A DNA stretch of 64,000 nt from CBDDYU01 sp965235655 (GCA_965235655.1 CBDDYU010000001.1:124001-188000), one strand, 5' to 3'; shown: positions 28,940 to 38,976, counted from the first letter of the stretch. A program made the numbers and translations. The notes: a model not told the origin generated them from the letters alone.

Positions 28940-31608
28940 TGAATAAGTGGGTATATAATTTTGAAGACACTCCACAGGCGGATAAAACTTCACTTAAAAA
29001 CTTATTAGGTGGCAAAGGGGCAAACTTGTCAGAAATGATAAGAATTGGCCTTCCTGTTCCTCCTGGTTTTACGATTACAACAGCGGCCTGTAATGAATTT
29101 TACAAATTAGATCAAAACTATCCTGTCGAATTAAAAGATCAAGTTAGCGAAGCTATTAAAAAAGTTGAAACTAAAATTAAGAAAGTTTTTGGTGATGAGA
29201 ATGATCCGTTGTTAGTTTCGGTTAGATCCGGAGCAAGAGTTTCTATGCCAGGGATGATGGATACTGTTTTAAATTTGGGTTTAAATGACAAAACGGTAAT
29301 TGGTTTAGCTAAAAAAACAAACAACGAAACATTTGCATATGACAGCTACCGACGTTTTATTCAAATGTATAGCAATGTCGTTTTAAATGTTGATCATCAT
29401 AATTTTGAAGATTTAATTGAAAATTATAAATTAACCAAAGGCGTAGTTTTAGATACAGAACTTCAAGCAGAAGATTGGAAGTCTTTAATCGTATCGTTTA
29501 GAGAACAAATTCAAAAAGAAATAGGAAAAGATTTTCCGCAAGATGTTCACGAACAATTATGGGGAGCGGTTGGAGCAGTGTTTCAATCATGGAGAAATCA
29601 AAGAGCTAAAACGTATAGAAAACTAAATAATATTCCAGAAGAATGGGGTACAGCTGTCAATGTTCAGTCCATGGTGTTTGGAAATATGGGTTCTGATTGT
29701 GCAACGGGAGTTGCGTTTACGAGAAATCCTTCCACAGGAGAAAACAGTTTCTACGGAGAGTACTTAATTAATGCACAAGGAGAAGATGTTGTTGCAGGAA
29801 TTAGGACGCCACAAAATATAACCAAAAAAGCAAGGTTAGAATCTGGATCTGAAGAGTTGTCCATGGAAGAATCTATGCCAGATGTTTATCAAGAATTAGT
29901 TTCGATTTATTTAAAATTAGAAAAACACTACCGTGACATGCAAGATATTGAATTCACGGTTGAAAATAAAAAGCTTTGGATGTTGCAAACTAGATCAGGA
30001 AAAAGAACTGCAAAAGCGGGAATTAAAATTGCGGTTGATATGGTTGAAGAAAAATTAATTAATAAAGATGAAGCTTTACTTAGAATAGATCCAAAAATTT
30101 TAGATACTTTGCTTCACCCAACCTTAGATCCAAAAGCAAAAAAAGATGTGATAGCTAAAGGATTGCCAGCATCACCTGGTGCTGCTTCAGGAAAGGTAAC
30201 TTTTACAGCAGATGATGCGGAAACATTAAAAGCACAAAATCAAAAAACAATTTTAGTACGATTAGAAACTTCTCCAGAAGATATTCACGGAATGAATGCA
30301 GCAGAAGGAATTTTGACTTGTAGAGGTGGTATGACAAGTCATGCTGCCGTAGTTGCTCGTGGCATGGGAAGACCTTGCGTGTCTGGAGCTGGAACTATTC
30401 AAATAGATTATAAAGCTAAAAATTTTAGAGTAGGTGATAGAGAAGTAAAAGAAGGAGATATTATTACCATCGATGGATCAACAGGTGAAGTTATGGTCGG
30501 TGAGGTTACTACTATTAAGCCTGATATATCTGGTGATTTTTCAACTATTATGTCTTGGGCAGATGAAGCTAGGACTTTAAAAATTAGAACCAACGCAGAA
30601 ACTCCATTAGATACAAAAGTAGCTCGTGAATTTGGAGCTGAAGGAATTGGTTTGTGTCGAACAGAGCACATGTTCTTTGATGAAGAACGAATTCTTTATG
30701 TGAGACAAATGATTTTGTCCAAAAATATTGAAGATAGAAATAAAGCATTAAAAAATATTTTGCCGTATCAAAAAAAAGATTTTGTAGAAATTTTTAAAAC
30801 GATGCATGGATTACCAGTAACTGTGAGATTGCTTGATCCTCCTTTGCATGAATTTTTACCCAAAAGTGAAAAGGAGATAAATTCAGTAGCTAAAATTTTA
30901 AACATAAGCGAAAGAGAAATTCAAAATAGAATTGCAGATTTGCATGAAGAAAATCCAATGTTAGGTCATCGTGGTTGTCGTTTGGCTATTTCATATCCTG
31001 AAATTTATGAAATGCAGTGCGAGGCAATTTTTGAAGCATTAGTAGAGTGCGATAAAGATAAATCTGAACCTGTTATTCCTGAAATCATGATACCGCTTAT
31101 TTCAACAGCAAAAGAATTAGAAATTTTAAAAGCGCTTGTTGAAAGAAAAGCAACAGAAGTACAAGCCAAACATGGGGTTTCTATTAAATATTTAATTGGA
31201 ACTATGATTGAAATACCAAGAGCAGCACTCAATGCATTTGATATAGCAAAGCATGCTGACTTTTTTAGTTTTGGTACTAATGATTTAACCCAAACTACTT
31301 TAGGTATCAGTAGAGATGACTCAGGTAAATTTTTAGATGACTATGTAAATAATAATATTTTTGCTATCGATCCGTTTGTGAGCATTGATGTAAATGGAGT
31401 AGGGCAATTAGTTAAGCTTGCTTGTGAGCAAGGAATGAAACAAAATAAAAATATTAAACTTGGTATTTGTGGTGAGCATGGTGGCGACCCTGATTCAATC
31501 GATTTTTGTCACAATGCTGGTTTGAACTACGTTTCTTGTTCTCCGTACCGAGTTCCTATTGCTAGATTAGCAGCAGCTCAAGCTAAAATTAGAGCATCAC
31601 AAAAATAA
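28939..31608 (+). CDS. ppdK: Pyruvate, phosphate dikinase
   Basis: 889 residues. The N-terminal ATP-grasp domain begins GGKGANLSEMIRIGLPVPPG. The swivelling phosphohistidine is in GGMTSHAAVVARGMG. The C-terminal PEP/pyruvate barrel ends with GICGEHGGDPDSI and SCSPYRVPIARLAAAQA. It interconverts pyruvate, ATP and phosphate with PEP, AMP and PPi, giving a reversible gluconeogenic or glycolytic step. It is the last gene of the sppA-glyQ-glyS-ppdK run and meets the corrected nadC end 3 bases later. Confidence 0.97.
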   Translation: MNKWVYNFEDTPQADKTSLKNLLGGKGANLSEMIRIGLPVPPGFTITTAACNEFYKLDQNYPVELKDQVSEAIKKVETKIKKVFGDENDPLLVSVRSGARVSMPGMMDTVLNLGLNDKTVIGLAKKTNNETFAYDSYRRFIQMYSNVVLNVDHHNFEDLIENYKLTKGVVLDTELQAEDWKSLIVSFREQIQKEIGKDFPQDVHEQLWGAVGAVFQSWRNQRAKTYRKLNNIPEEWGTAVNVQSMVFGNMGSDCATGVAFTRNPSTGENSFYGEYLINAQGEDVVAGIRTPQNITKKARLESGSEELSMEESMPDVYQELVSIYLKLEKHYRDMQDIEFTVENKKLWMLQTRSGKRTAKAGIKIAVDMVEEKLINKDEALLRIDPKILDTLLHPTLDPKAKKDVIAKGLPASPGAASGKVTFTADDAETLKAQNQKTILVRLETSPEDIHGMNAAEGILTCRGGMTSHAAVVARGMGRPCVSGAGTIQIDYKAKNFRVGDREVKEGDIITIDGSTGEVMVGEVTTIKPDISGDFSTIMSWADEARTLKIRTNAETPLDTKVAREFGAEGIGLCRTEHMFFDEERILYVRQMILSKNIEDRNKALKNILPYQKKDFVEIFKTMHGLPVTVRLLDPPLHEFLPKSEKEINSVAKILNISEREIQNRIADLHEENPMLGHRGCRLAISYPEIYEMQCEAIFEALVECDKDKSEPVIPEIMIPLISTAKELEILKALVERKATEVQAKHGVSIKYLIGTMIEIPRAALNAFDIAKHADFFSFGTNDLTQTTLGISRDDSGKFLDDYVNNNIFAIDPFVSIDVNGVGQLVKLACEQGMKQNKNIKLGICGEHGGDPDSIDFCHNAGLNYVSCSPYRVPIARLAAAQAKIRASQK

Positions 31609-31611
31609 TAA

Positions 31612-32446
31612 TTATTTTTTTATTTCTAAAGAAAAATCAAAATTACGAATACTATGTGTAAGACTACCCATGGATATTCTTTTTACTTTAGTCTTGGCAT
31701 AAGAAATAATATTTGTTTCATTTATATTCCCCGAAGCCTCTGTCTCCATCAGTTTTTGGCAAAAGAGTTAATCCTTTTGTAATAAGAGAAGGCTTCATAT
31801 TATCAAAAAGAACTCTGTTTATTTTCAAGTCCTTAATCTGTTTGAGCTGATTTAAGTTATCGACTTCCACAGTTATAATTTTTCTTTTTTTGTTATTTTT
31901 AATACTTTTTTCAACTATGGATCTGAAATTAACTTCTTTAATAAAATGATTGTCCTTGATGAATATTTCATCACTTAAATTCATTCTATTATTTGTGCCA
32001 CCTCCAATGCGTACAGCATATTTTTGCAAAACTCTTAAATTAGGTAAAGTTTTTCTAGTACAGCAAATTTTTGTTTTATATTTCTTAGTTTTAGAGACTA
32101 AGTAGTTAGTTTTGCTTGCAATCCCTGACATGAAACCCAAAAAATTTAGAGCTGTTCTTTCTGCTTGTAAAATGGAAATCTTCTTTCCCTTGATGGTCAT
32201 GATAGTTTGATTTTTTTTAACCAAACTTCCATCTCTCTTTTTAATTTGGATGGCTAAGTTTTTATCTATTTTTTTAAAAATTTGTTTTGCAAGCAAAGAA
32301 CCACAAAGCACACCATGTTCTTTTGCTTTTATATTAGCTAGTACGTTTGTCTTTTGATCTATAAGGGATAGCGATGTGATATCTCCATTTGGGATATCTT
32401 CTTTGATTGCTTCGCTAATTATTTTATTAAGAATGAAACTTTTCAA
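31612..32446 (-). CDS. nadC: Nicotinate-nucleotide pyrophosphorylase (quinolinate phosphoribosyltransferase), one frame disruption
   Basis: The frame starts at a TTG at 32446 and reads NadC to LTLLPK, then breaks at the five-base T run at 31753-31757 (A5 on the coding strand). One base fewer restores LMETEASGNINETNI and then ISMGSLTHSI to a TAA at 31612-31614. That gives 277 residues, the standard length, including the conserved EASG and SMG-LTHS phosphate-binding end. Visible blocks include CTRKTLPNLRVLQKYAVRIGGG, with residues for quinolinate binding. It makes NaMN from quinolinate and PRPP. It lies 5 bases after nadA. Sequence error is likelier than true loss. Confidence 0.92.
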
Positions 32447-32451
32447 GGGTT

Positions 32452-33459
32452 TTAATCTTGTCTACCTATTGCAATCATTCTTTCAATGGAGCTTCTTGCA
32501 CGGTTAATAGTATCGAAATCGATCAATATTTCATTCGTTTTATTTTTTAAGCAATCCAAGATTTTTGGAAGTTCTATCGATTTCATATGAGGACATAAAT
32601 TACATGGTTTGACAAAATTTACATCAGGATTTTCTATTTCCACATTATCACTCATGGAGCATTCAGTAACGAGGAAAACATTTTTTGGTTTTTTTTCTTT
32701 AACATAATTGACCATATGTGATGTTGATCCAGCAAAGTCAGAGGCATTAATAACATCCGGAGGACATTCTGGATGTGCAATAATAGTTAAATCAGGGTAA
32801 TTTTTTCTAAGCTCATGAATTTCTTTTTCGCTAAATTTTTCATGAACTTCACATTTTCCGTGCCATGAAATAATTTCAACATTGGTTTTACTTGCAACAT
32901 ATTTTGCTAAATATTCATCAGGTAAAAAAATTACTTTTTTTACTCCCAAAGACTCAACTACCTTCACTGCATTAGCAGAGGTGCAGCATATGTCAGTTTC
33001 AGCTTTTACATCAGCTGTCGTGTTTACATAGGTAACAACAGGAACTCCTGGGTGTTGTTTTTTTAATTTTCTAATATCTTCACCAGTTATAGATGCTGCT
33101 AAAGAACAACCGGCTCGCATATCAGGTAAATATACTTTTTTTTCAGGTGACATGATTTTAGCTGTTTCAGCCATAAAGTGTACGCCACACATTATAATAT
33201 TTTCTTCTTTTACTTCTGCAGCTTTAATTGCCAGTGCAAGAGAATCGCCAACGATGTCAGCAACGCCATAAAAAATTTGAGGTGTTTGATAGTTATGAGC
33301 TAAAATAACAGAATTCGTTTCTTTTTTTAATTTATTGATTTCATAAATGTAAGGTGCAACAAACGGCCATTCAATATCTGGTACAAAATTTTTAATTCTT
33401 TTGTAAATATCTGAAGTATTATTTTTTACTTCTTCAGTGAAATTTAATTGGCTTTGCAT
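32452..33459 (-). CDS. nadA: Quinolinate synthase
   Basis: 335 residues. The three Fe-S cysteines appear in IMCGVHFMAETAK, DICCTSANAVKV and KPCNLCPHMKSI. AHNYQTPQIFYGVADIVGDSLAL and WHGKCEVHEKFS are family motifs. It condenses iminoaspartate with dihydroxyacetone phosphate to make quinolinate, an oxygen-sensitive [4Fe-4S] enzyme. Forms nadA-nadC; nadB is not in the window. Confidence 0.97.
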   Translation of the reverse strand: MQSQLNFTEEVKNNTSDIYKRIKNFVPDIEWPFVAPYIYEINKLKKETNSVILAHNYQTPQIFYGVADIVGDSLALAIKAAEVKEENIIMCGVHFMAETAKIMSPEKKVYLPDMRAGCSLAASITGEDIRKLKKQHPGVPVVTYVNTTADVKAETDICCTSANAVKVVESLGVKKVIFLPDEYLAKYVASKTNVEIISWHGKCEVHEKFSEKEIHELRKNYPDLTIIAHPECPPDVINASDFAGSTSHMVNYVKEKKPKNVFLVTECSMSDNVEIENPDVNFVKPCNLCPHMKSIELPKILDCLKNKTNEILIDFDTINRARSSIERMIAIGRQD

Positions 33460-33567
33460 AATTCAAATAATATCAAATTAATTTAAATTGTTATTGTATA
33501 ATTGTCACATTTATATCTATCTTAATAAAGTCATGATATGATTTTTCAATTATTATTCATAATTAAA

Positions 33568-33653
33568 GCGATCATGCTGGAATTGGTAGACAGGCACGGT
33601 TGAGGGCCGTGTGGGCTTAGCCTGTAAGAGTTCAAGTCTCTTTGATCGCACCA
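33568..33653 (+). tRNA. tRNA-Leu, anticodon GAG, CCA encoded
   Basis: An 86-nt class II tRNA. The acceptor stem GCGATCA (33568-33574) pairs with TGATCGC (33643-33649), followed by discriminator A and genome-encoded CCA. The anticodon stem CACGG/CCGTG encloses loop TTGAGGG, giving GAG for CUC and CUU codons. A long variable arm (TGGGCTTAGCCTG) and GTTCAAGTC T-loop are present. Confidence 0.96.
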
Positions 33654-33672
33654 AAATTAATCTAATTCTAAT

Positions 33673-34563
33673 CTAAATATTTAACCAGTAGGGTTTAATA
33701 ATTTTAATCGAAGCATTATCCAAGTTTATAGACTGTTTGAATAGTAACTCCTCTTCTTCAATTTTAATAAGCGCAAAGCAATGAGGGTCCGTAGAAATGA
33801 TTTTTCCAATGATTTTATCATTCAGTTTAATGGTCTCCTGTTCTTTGGGTTGGCCACTTAATATCTGAACCGGAAGCAGTCTTCTTCTAATCTTTTCTTT
33901 TAAATTCATTCTTGCTGTATTTTCCTGTCCGACAAAACAGCCCTTTTTAAAATCAACACCGTGTAATTCTTTTAAATTTAACTCAAGCGAAAATATTTGA
34001 TTAAGAATATCTTTAGAGAGAAATTCAAAAAAACCAATATTATGACAAAGTTTTTGGTAAGTCTGAATTGGTAGTGTTTGTAAGTTTAATGTTTTTACAA
34101 ATTCTTCTGCTTTGTTTTTTTGAATAATACCGTGAATTCCAAATTCTGATATTCTTGTATCATTAAAAAAAATACCAAATTCATTAACCATAGTTGACCC
34201 AAGTATTTTTTTAGATGATTCAAAAATTCCCTTACTATCTACATTAATAAATAAAGAGAGTAATTCTTCATCCTTTTTTACGAACACTACATCAGATCGT
34301 AATTTATAAATGGTTAATCTTGTAATTAAATCATCGATATCATTTTTATTGCATTGAATTAAGAAATCTTCCCCAGACTGAATAATATTAAAATCATATA
34401 AGAATTTACCTTGGGGCGACAATAAAGTTGAATAAATGGATTGTTCTTTTGATACATGCCGAATGTCATTTGAGATAATATTTTGTAAAAATTCTATTTT
34501 ATCTTTACCCGTAATCAAAAAAATTGATTTATGTGATAAATGGATAGCAAAATCACTGTTCAT
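33673..34563 (-). CDS. ygfZ: Folate-binding protein YgfZ/CAF17-like (Fe-S cluster maintenance)
   Basis: 296 residues, GcvT-like fold. The diagnostic motif KGCFVGQE with its cysteine is present (DFKKGCFVGQENTARM). The N-terminus FLITGKDKIEFLQNIISNDI matches the family. YgfZ uses tetrahydrofolate to support repair or activity of certain Fe-S enzymes. It diverges from pyrC with about 35 bases between starts. Confidence 0.92.
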   Translation of the reverse strand: MNSDFAIHLSHKSIFLITGKDKIEFLQNIISNDIRHVSKEQSIYSTLLSPQGKFLYDFNIIQSGEDFLIQCNKNDIDDLITRLTIYKLRSDVVFVKKDEELLSLFINVDSKGIFESSKKILGSTMVNEFGIFFNDTRISEFGIHGIIQKNKAEEFVKTLNLQTLPIQTYQKLCHNIGFFEFLSKDILNQIFSLELNLKELHGVDFKKGCFVGQENTARMNLKEKIRRRLLPVQILSGQPKEQETIKLNDKIIGKIISTDPHCFALIKIEEEELLFKQSINLDNASIKIIKPYWLNI

Positions 34564-34598
34564 ATGAATAGTTTTTGTATATTAACTTATTAAATATT

Positions 34599-35918
34599 AT
34601 GTCCAATAATTATACCTTAATTCTTAAAAATGCTCATTGCTATATTGATAAAAAATTAGTTGATGTAGATTTGGGAATTAAAGACAATATCATTACCAAA
34701 ATTAATCCACCAATTCACGAAGAGGCTGACAAGGTTCTTGATGCCACTGGGCTAGCTATCTTTCCGGGTATCATTGATACACAAGTTCACTTTAGAGAAC
34801 CGGGTGATCCACAAAAAGAAACCTTGGAAAGCGGTAGTAAAGCAGCTGTGCTAGGAGGGGTTACTGGAGTGTTTGAAATGCCTAACACTTCACCACCAAC
34901 AGATAGTGTGGAAAGATTTGAAGAAAAATTAACAAGGGCTGCGAATAGAATGTATTGTAACTATGCATTTTACTTTGGTGCTACGGAACAAAATTCAAAT
35001 CATCTAGAGGTTACCAAGGATCTTAAAGGTTGTTGTGGTGTTAAAATGTTTGTTGGATCATCCACAGGTAATCTTTTGGTCAAAGACGATAAATATATTG
35101 AGCAAGTTATTAAAAATTCTCCTCGTATTGTCTCTATTCATTCTGAGGATGAAAACATGCTTATTGAAAGAAAAAATAAAATTATCAAAGGGGATGTGCA
35201 GTCTCATTATGTTTGGAGAAGTCCAGAATGTGCAATGGAATCCACAAGAAAAGTTGCTAACTTTGCAAAAAATTTAAAAAAAAGAATTCATGTTTTGCAT
35301 GTTTCTACTAAGGATGAAATTGATTTTTTACGTGATTATAAAAATTATGTCAGTGTAGAAACTACGCCTAATCATTTAAGTTTGTTTGCACCAGATTGTT
35401 ATGATGAACTAGGAACTTTTGTTCAAATGAACCCTCCAGTTAGAGAAAAGTCGCATATGGAAGGGATATGGAAAGGTGTTTTAGATGGAACAGTGGATGT
35501 TATTGGATCAGACCATGCTCCTCACACGAAGGAACAAAAATTACAAGAGTATCCTTTAAGTCCATCCGGAATGCCAGGTGTACAAACTATATTTCTTTTA
35601 ATGCTTAAGCATTATTTGGATGGAAAAATTGAGCTAGAAAAAGTGATAAACCTTCTATCCGAAAGACCTTGTTCATTATTTGGAATTAAAAATAGAGGAA
35701 AAATAGAGGAAGGGTATATTGCAGATTTAACTGTCGTTGACATGAATAAAGAATTTACAATTTCAAATGACTGGATCGCAAGTAATTGCAAATGGTCACC
35801 TTACGACGGTTGGAAAATCAAAGCTAGTCCCTTTGGCACTATCATCAATGGTAATGTTTCAGTTTGGGATCAGGTGCTTGATGAAAAAAAATACGGAAAA
35901 CCGCTAGAATTTAATTAG
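34599..35918 (+). CDS. pyrC: Dihydroorotase (type I)
   Basis: 439 residues from the ATG at 34599; an in-frame TTG at 34575 is possible but would overlap the promoter space. Metal-binding motifs are DTQVHFREPG, the carbamylated lysine GVKMFVGSSTG, HVLHVST and SDHAPHTKEQK. It cyclises carbamoyl aspartate in pyrimidine synthesis. Allantoinase is a related alternative, but the HFREPG and EMPNT motifs and the length favour dihydroorotase. The last 8 bases overlap phaR tail-to-tail. Confidence 0.92.
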   Translation: MSNNYTLILKNAHCYIDKKLVDVDLGIKDNIITKINPPIHEEADKVLDATGLAIFPGIIDTQVHFREPGDPQKETLESGSKAAVLGGVTGVFEMPNTSPPTDSVERFEEKLTRAANRMYCNYAFYFGATEQNSNHLEVTKDLKGCCGVKMFVGSSTGNLLVKDDKYIEQVIKNSPRIVSIHSEDENMLIERKNKIIKGDVQSHYVWRSPECAMESTRKVANFAKNLKKRIHVLHVSTKDEIDFLRDYKNYVSVETTPNHLSLFAPDCYDELGTFVQMNPPVREKSHMEGIWKGVLDGTVDVIGSDHAPHTKEQKLQEYPLSPSGMPGVQTIFLLMLKHYLDGKIELEKVINLLSERPCSLFGIKNRGKIEEGYIADLTVVDMNKEFTISNDWIASNCKWSPYDGWKIKASPFGTIINGNVSVWDQVLDEKKYGKPLEFN

Positions 35919-36417
35919 AATTTTTCTTTAATTCTGAAAGCTGAGATTTTAATTTCTCTAATTCTTTAGACAGCTCACTTAGATCTGTCTTTTCTTCTTT
36001 TGCTTCTTCTTTCTTAGATTTAGATCCATTAGTAGGAAATTGAAAATATTTTTGGAAATCAAAAGGATTAAATTTCATCATTCCATCTAAGCCTTTAGCA
36101 AAAATATTATTAGAGTTTGCAAAACCATGCATGCCATTTAAAAAATTAAACATGTCTGACGCTTGGTTGTTTTCATTAAATAAAATGATTTGCTTTAAAA
36201 AATCTTCAGGAATTAAATTAGTGGTTCCTGCAGTTTGTCTTTCCAGGAGTATCTGCAACAAAATAGAAGATGTAATATTTTTTTTACTATCAACATCTGT
36301 GATTTGAAAATTAATCTTCTTTTTAATCAAATCGACAATGTCTTCTTGTGTTATATACGAGCTTGTATCAGTATTATAAAGTCGTCTATTCGAGTATTTT
36401 TTGATTTCAACTGTCAT
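35911..36417 (-). CDS. phaR: Polyhydroxyalkanoate synthesis repressor PhaR
   Basis: 168 residues. The N-terminal PHB/PHA accumulation regulator DNA-binding domain is clear (IKKYSNRRLYNTDTSSYIT), followed by the PHB_acc region and a lysine/glutamate-rich coiled-coil tail ending in a serine/lysine helix. PhaR binds both PHA granules and DNA and represses phasin and its own operon. It lies 2 bases after phaC on the same strand. Likely target sites are described between phaC and the phasin gene. Confidence 0.95.
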   Translation of the reverse strand: MTVEIKKYSNRRLYNTDTSSYITQEDIVDLIKKKINFQITDVDSKKNITSSILLQILLERQTAGTTNLIPEDFLKQIILFNENNQASDMFNFLNGMHGFANSNNIFAKGLDGMMKFNPFDFQKYFQFPTNGSKSKKEEAKEEKTDLSELSKELEKLKSQLSELKKNSN

Positions 36418-36419
36418 GA

Positions 36420-38303
36420 TTATTTTTCTACCACGTATTCACCAGGGGCGTTGTAGATCGGTTTGAATTTGCCTGCAATCAATTCTTTCGGTTGTTTAGC
36501 TTTCCCTGAAAATTGTTCTAACCAGCTAATCCATTGTGGCCACCAGGATCCATCTTTTTTATCAGCTGAATCTAACCATTGCGTAGGATTAGTTGTTACA
36601 TCAGAGTTATTATTTTCATAAAAATATTGTTTGCCAGGTTTAGCACCTTTGCCTTGAATGATACCTGCAATATGTCCTGAGTTTGCTAGGATAAATTTAC
36701 ATTGGTTACTATAATTTTTAAGACCAGAAAAAACAGACTTCCAAGGTGCAATATGATCTTCCGTTGTTGCAACATGAAACATTGGAGTTTTGATTTTGCT
36801 TAAATCTAAAAAAAGATCTTTGAATTTATATTCTTTTTTTACGATCTTATTATTTAAATACATGGAACGTAGATAATCACTGTGTAATTTTGCAGGCAGT
36901 CTTGTTGAGTCACTGTTCCAATACAGCATATCAAACGCTGAGGGTTTGTTACCTAGTAGGTAGTTATTTACGACGTAATTCCAGTATAAATCACCAGGTC
37001 TTAGGAAGTTAAATGCAGCAGCCATATCTTTTCCATCAAAGAAGCCAGTCTTATTCATTTGTTCTTCTATTGCTTTAATTTGTTCCTCACTAATAAAGAT
37101 TCCAAGGTCACCTGGATCTGTAAAATCAATTAAACTTGCAAAAAAAGTTGCAGAATTAATTTTATATGGAATTGGCTTTTGCTCTAAGTAGGCAAGCACC
37201 ATTGCAACTAATGTTCCACCCACACAATAAGAAGCTAAATTAATTTCTTTTGATTTAGTTTCTTCACATGCAATTTCTATCGCTTTTAGTACACCTCGAT
37301 CAACATATTCTTCAAATCCAAAATCTTTACTGTCACTCGTAGGATTTTTCCATGAAACTAAAAAAGTATTCATTTTATTTTCTACTAAATATTTCATCAT
37401 TGATTTCTTTTCATTGAGATCCATGATGTAAAATTTATTAATAAATGGTGGTATGATTAATAAAGGCTTTTCAAATTGCGTATCTGTTTCTGAATTGTAA
37501 TGTATTAATTCAAAAACATCATTTTTAAAAATAACTTTACCAGGAGTTGTGGCTAAATTTTCTCCAACTTTAAAATCATCAAAACTAGTTTGTGAAATAA
37601 ATAATTTATTTGGATGTTTTAAATAATCTTGTCTAAAATTTTCAAATCCTCTAATTAAATTATTTCCATTTTCTTCAAATGTTTTCATTAATACTTGAGG
37701 GTTAGAAAATACAAAATTACTTGGTGAGAATGCCATATTTAATTGTTTAATATAAAATCTCATTAATTCTTTTTGTTTAGGATCGGGAAACTCGACGGAT
37801 TCAATTAAGCTTTCTAATAATTGAGAAGTAATTAAATAAAATTGTTTTACAAAATCAAAAAATAAATTTTGCGTCCATTCTTCAGATGAAAATCTTTTAT
37901 CTGTCTTATCTTCTTTTGTGATGGGTAATGCTTCTTGATTAGATAATTTTGAAACAAAATAAAAATTTAAGGAAGTAATTTGAGTCATCCACTTATTAAT
38001 ATGATCAAAATAAATATTAGGATTTTTTCCTACTTCGGATGTAAATTTTTGAAAACTTTCTAAAATTTTATTTGTTGTTGGGGAAATAGAATTTAATAAA
38101 TCCATTGTGCTAAATTCTTTTTTAGAAGAATTATTTGTTTGGGTAGTTTTATTTTGGGAAAAGTTTGCCAAATTTCCCTCCACAAAGTTGTTGTAAATTT
38201 TTACGTTATTATCAAATATGTCTTTTAATTCTTCAAATTTTGGGTATTCCATATCGCTATTATTGTTACCTATGTTAGAGCTGTTATTTTTTGATTTATT
38301 CAT
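36420..38303 (-). CDS. phaC: Class I poly(3-hydroxyalkanoate) synthase
   Basis: 627 residues. An N-terminal PhaC_N domain is followed by an alpha/beta-hydrolase core with the lipase-like box NLASYCVGGTLV, where cysteine replaces serine as nucleophile. The catalytic aspartate lies near VATTEDHIAPW and the histidine near NSGHIAGIIQG. It polymerises 3-hydroxyacyl-CoA, mainly 3-hydroxybutyryl-CoA, on granules. The first roughly 110 residues are Asn/Ser/Lys-rich and low in complexity. It is divergent to the phasin gene, sharing the operator region. Confidence 0.96.
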   Translation of the reverse strand: MNKSKNNSSNIGNNNSDMEYPKFEELKDIFDNNVKIYNNFVEGNLANFSQNKTTQTNNSSKKEFSTMDLLNSISPTTNKILESFQKFTSEVGKNPNIYFDHINKWMTQITSLNFYFVSKLSNQEALPITKEDKTDKRFSSEEWTQNLFFDFVKQFYLITSQLLESLIESVEFPDPKQKELMRFYIKQLNMAFSPSNFVFSNPQVLMKTFEENGNNLIRGFENFRQDYLKHPNKLFISQTSFDDFKVGENLATTPGKVIFKNDVFELIHYNSETDTQFEKPLLIIPPFINKFYIMDLNEKKSMMKYLVENKMNTFLVSWKNPTSDSKDFGFEEYVDRGVLKAIEIACEETKSKEINLASYCVGGTLVAMVLAYLEQKPIPYKINSATFFASLIDFTDPGDLGIFISEEQIKAIEEQMNKTGFFDGKDMAAAFNFLRPGDLYWNYVVNNYLLGNKPSAFDMLYWNSDSTRLPAKLHSDYLRSMYLNNKIVKKEYKFKDLFLDLSKIKTPMFHVATTEDHIAPWKSVFSGLKNYSNQCKFILANSGHIAGIIQGKGAKPGKQYFYENNNSDVTTNPTQWLDSADKKDGSWWPQWISWLEQFSGKAKQPKELIAGKFKPIYNAPGEYVVEK

Positions 38304-38336
38304 TGTGTGCCATTATTTATGATGTATGATGTGCTT

Positions 38337-38460
38337 TTGCAACATATAAATATTGCGATACAATATATAAATAATGCATTGCAATAAAAATATTTGTTTA
38401 AAATCAATAATTTATCATTTTTATAAAAATTATCTATTGTAATATTTTGCATCGCAACAT
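38337..38460. promoter_or_regulatory. Candidate PhaR operator cluster between phaC and phasin
   Basis: Four related TGCA/GCAA elements lie in the divergent region: TTGCAACATA at 38338-38347, TATTGCGATACA at 38351-38362, TGCATTGCAA at 38375-38384 and TTGCATCGCAACAT at 38448-38460. PhaR sites in other alphaproteobacteria are TGC/GCA-rich. Their placement before both phaC and phasin fits autoregulation and phasin control. Confidence 0.6.
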
Positions 38461-38498
38461 ATATAGTCCTCAACTTAAATTTAACTATAGGAGTAACA

Positions 38499-38960
38499 AT
38501 GTTTAATACTACTAACCCTTTTGAAATCTTTGATTTTCAAAAAATGTTATCTGCAGCTAAAATGCCAAATTTAGATGTAAATTCTGAAGGTTTAATCAAC
38601 GCTCAGAAAAAAACTATGGAAGCTATCGCTGGTGCTTACAAAGCATCTTTTGATGGAGTTTCTGCATACACTAAAAAACAAGTTGAAATTTTAAATGCTG
38701 CAATTTCTACTGCAAAAGAAGCAACTTCTGAAATCGCTAAAGGTAACCCTCAAGAATCAGTATCTAAATCTTTAGATTTAGTGAAAAAAGCTATCGTTGA
38801 GGCTCAAGCGAATGCAGCTGAATTAGCTAAAATTAACGAAAAAACTGCTAAAGAAGCTTTCGAAATTTTGAATGCTAGATTTTTAGACAGTATTTCTGAA
38901 ATCAAAGCTGTAGTAGCTGAGAAAAAATCAGCAACTGCATCTGCTTCAGTAAAAAACTAA
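38499..38960 (+). CDS. phaP: Phasin (PHA granule-associated protein)
   Basis: 153 residues, almost all amphipathic helix, rich in Ala, Lys and Glu with no cysteine. It starts MFNTTNPFEIFDFQKML and contains NAQKKTMEAIAGAYKASF-like family sequence. Phasins coat PHA granules and limit their size. The strong ribosome site (TAGGAG) and isolated start after the PhaR operator region predict high expression. A stable hairpin follows the stop. Confidence 0.92.
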   Translation: MFNTTNPFEIFDFQKMLSAAKMPNLDVNSEGLINAQKKTMEAIAGAYKASFDGVSAYTKKQVEILNAAISTAKEATSEIAKGNPQESVSKSLDLVKKAIVEAQANAAELAKINEKTAKEAFEILNARFLDSISEIKAVVAEKKSATASASVKN

Positions 38961-38976
38961 GTTAATAATTAAATTT

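Noticed and set aside
30408..30671. Antisense frames inside ppdK (also near 29139-29324 and 31005-31232)
   Set aside because: Long reverse frames are expected opposite a conserved, codon-biased gene; no start signals or motifs.
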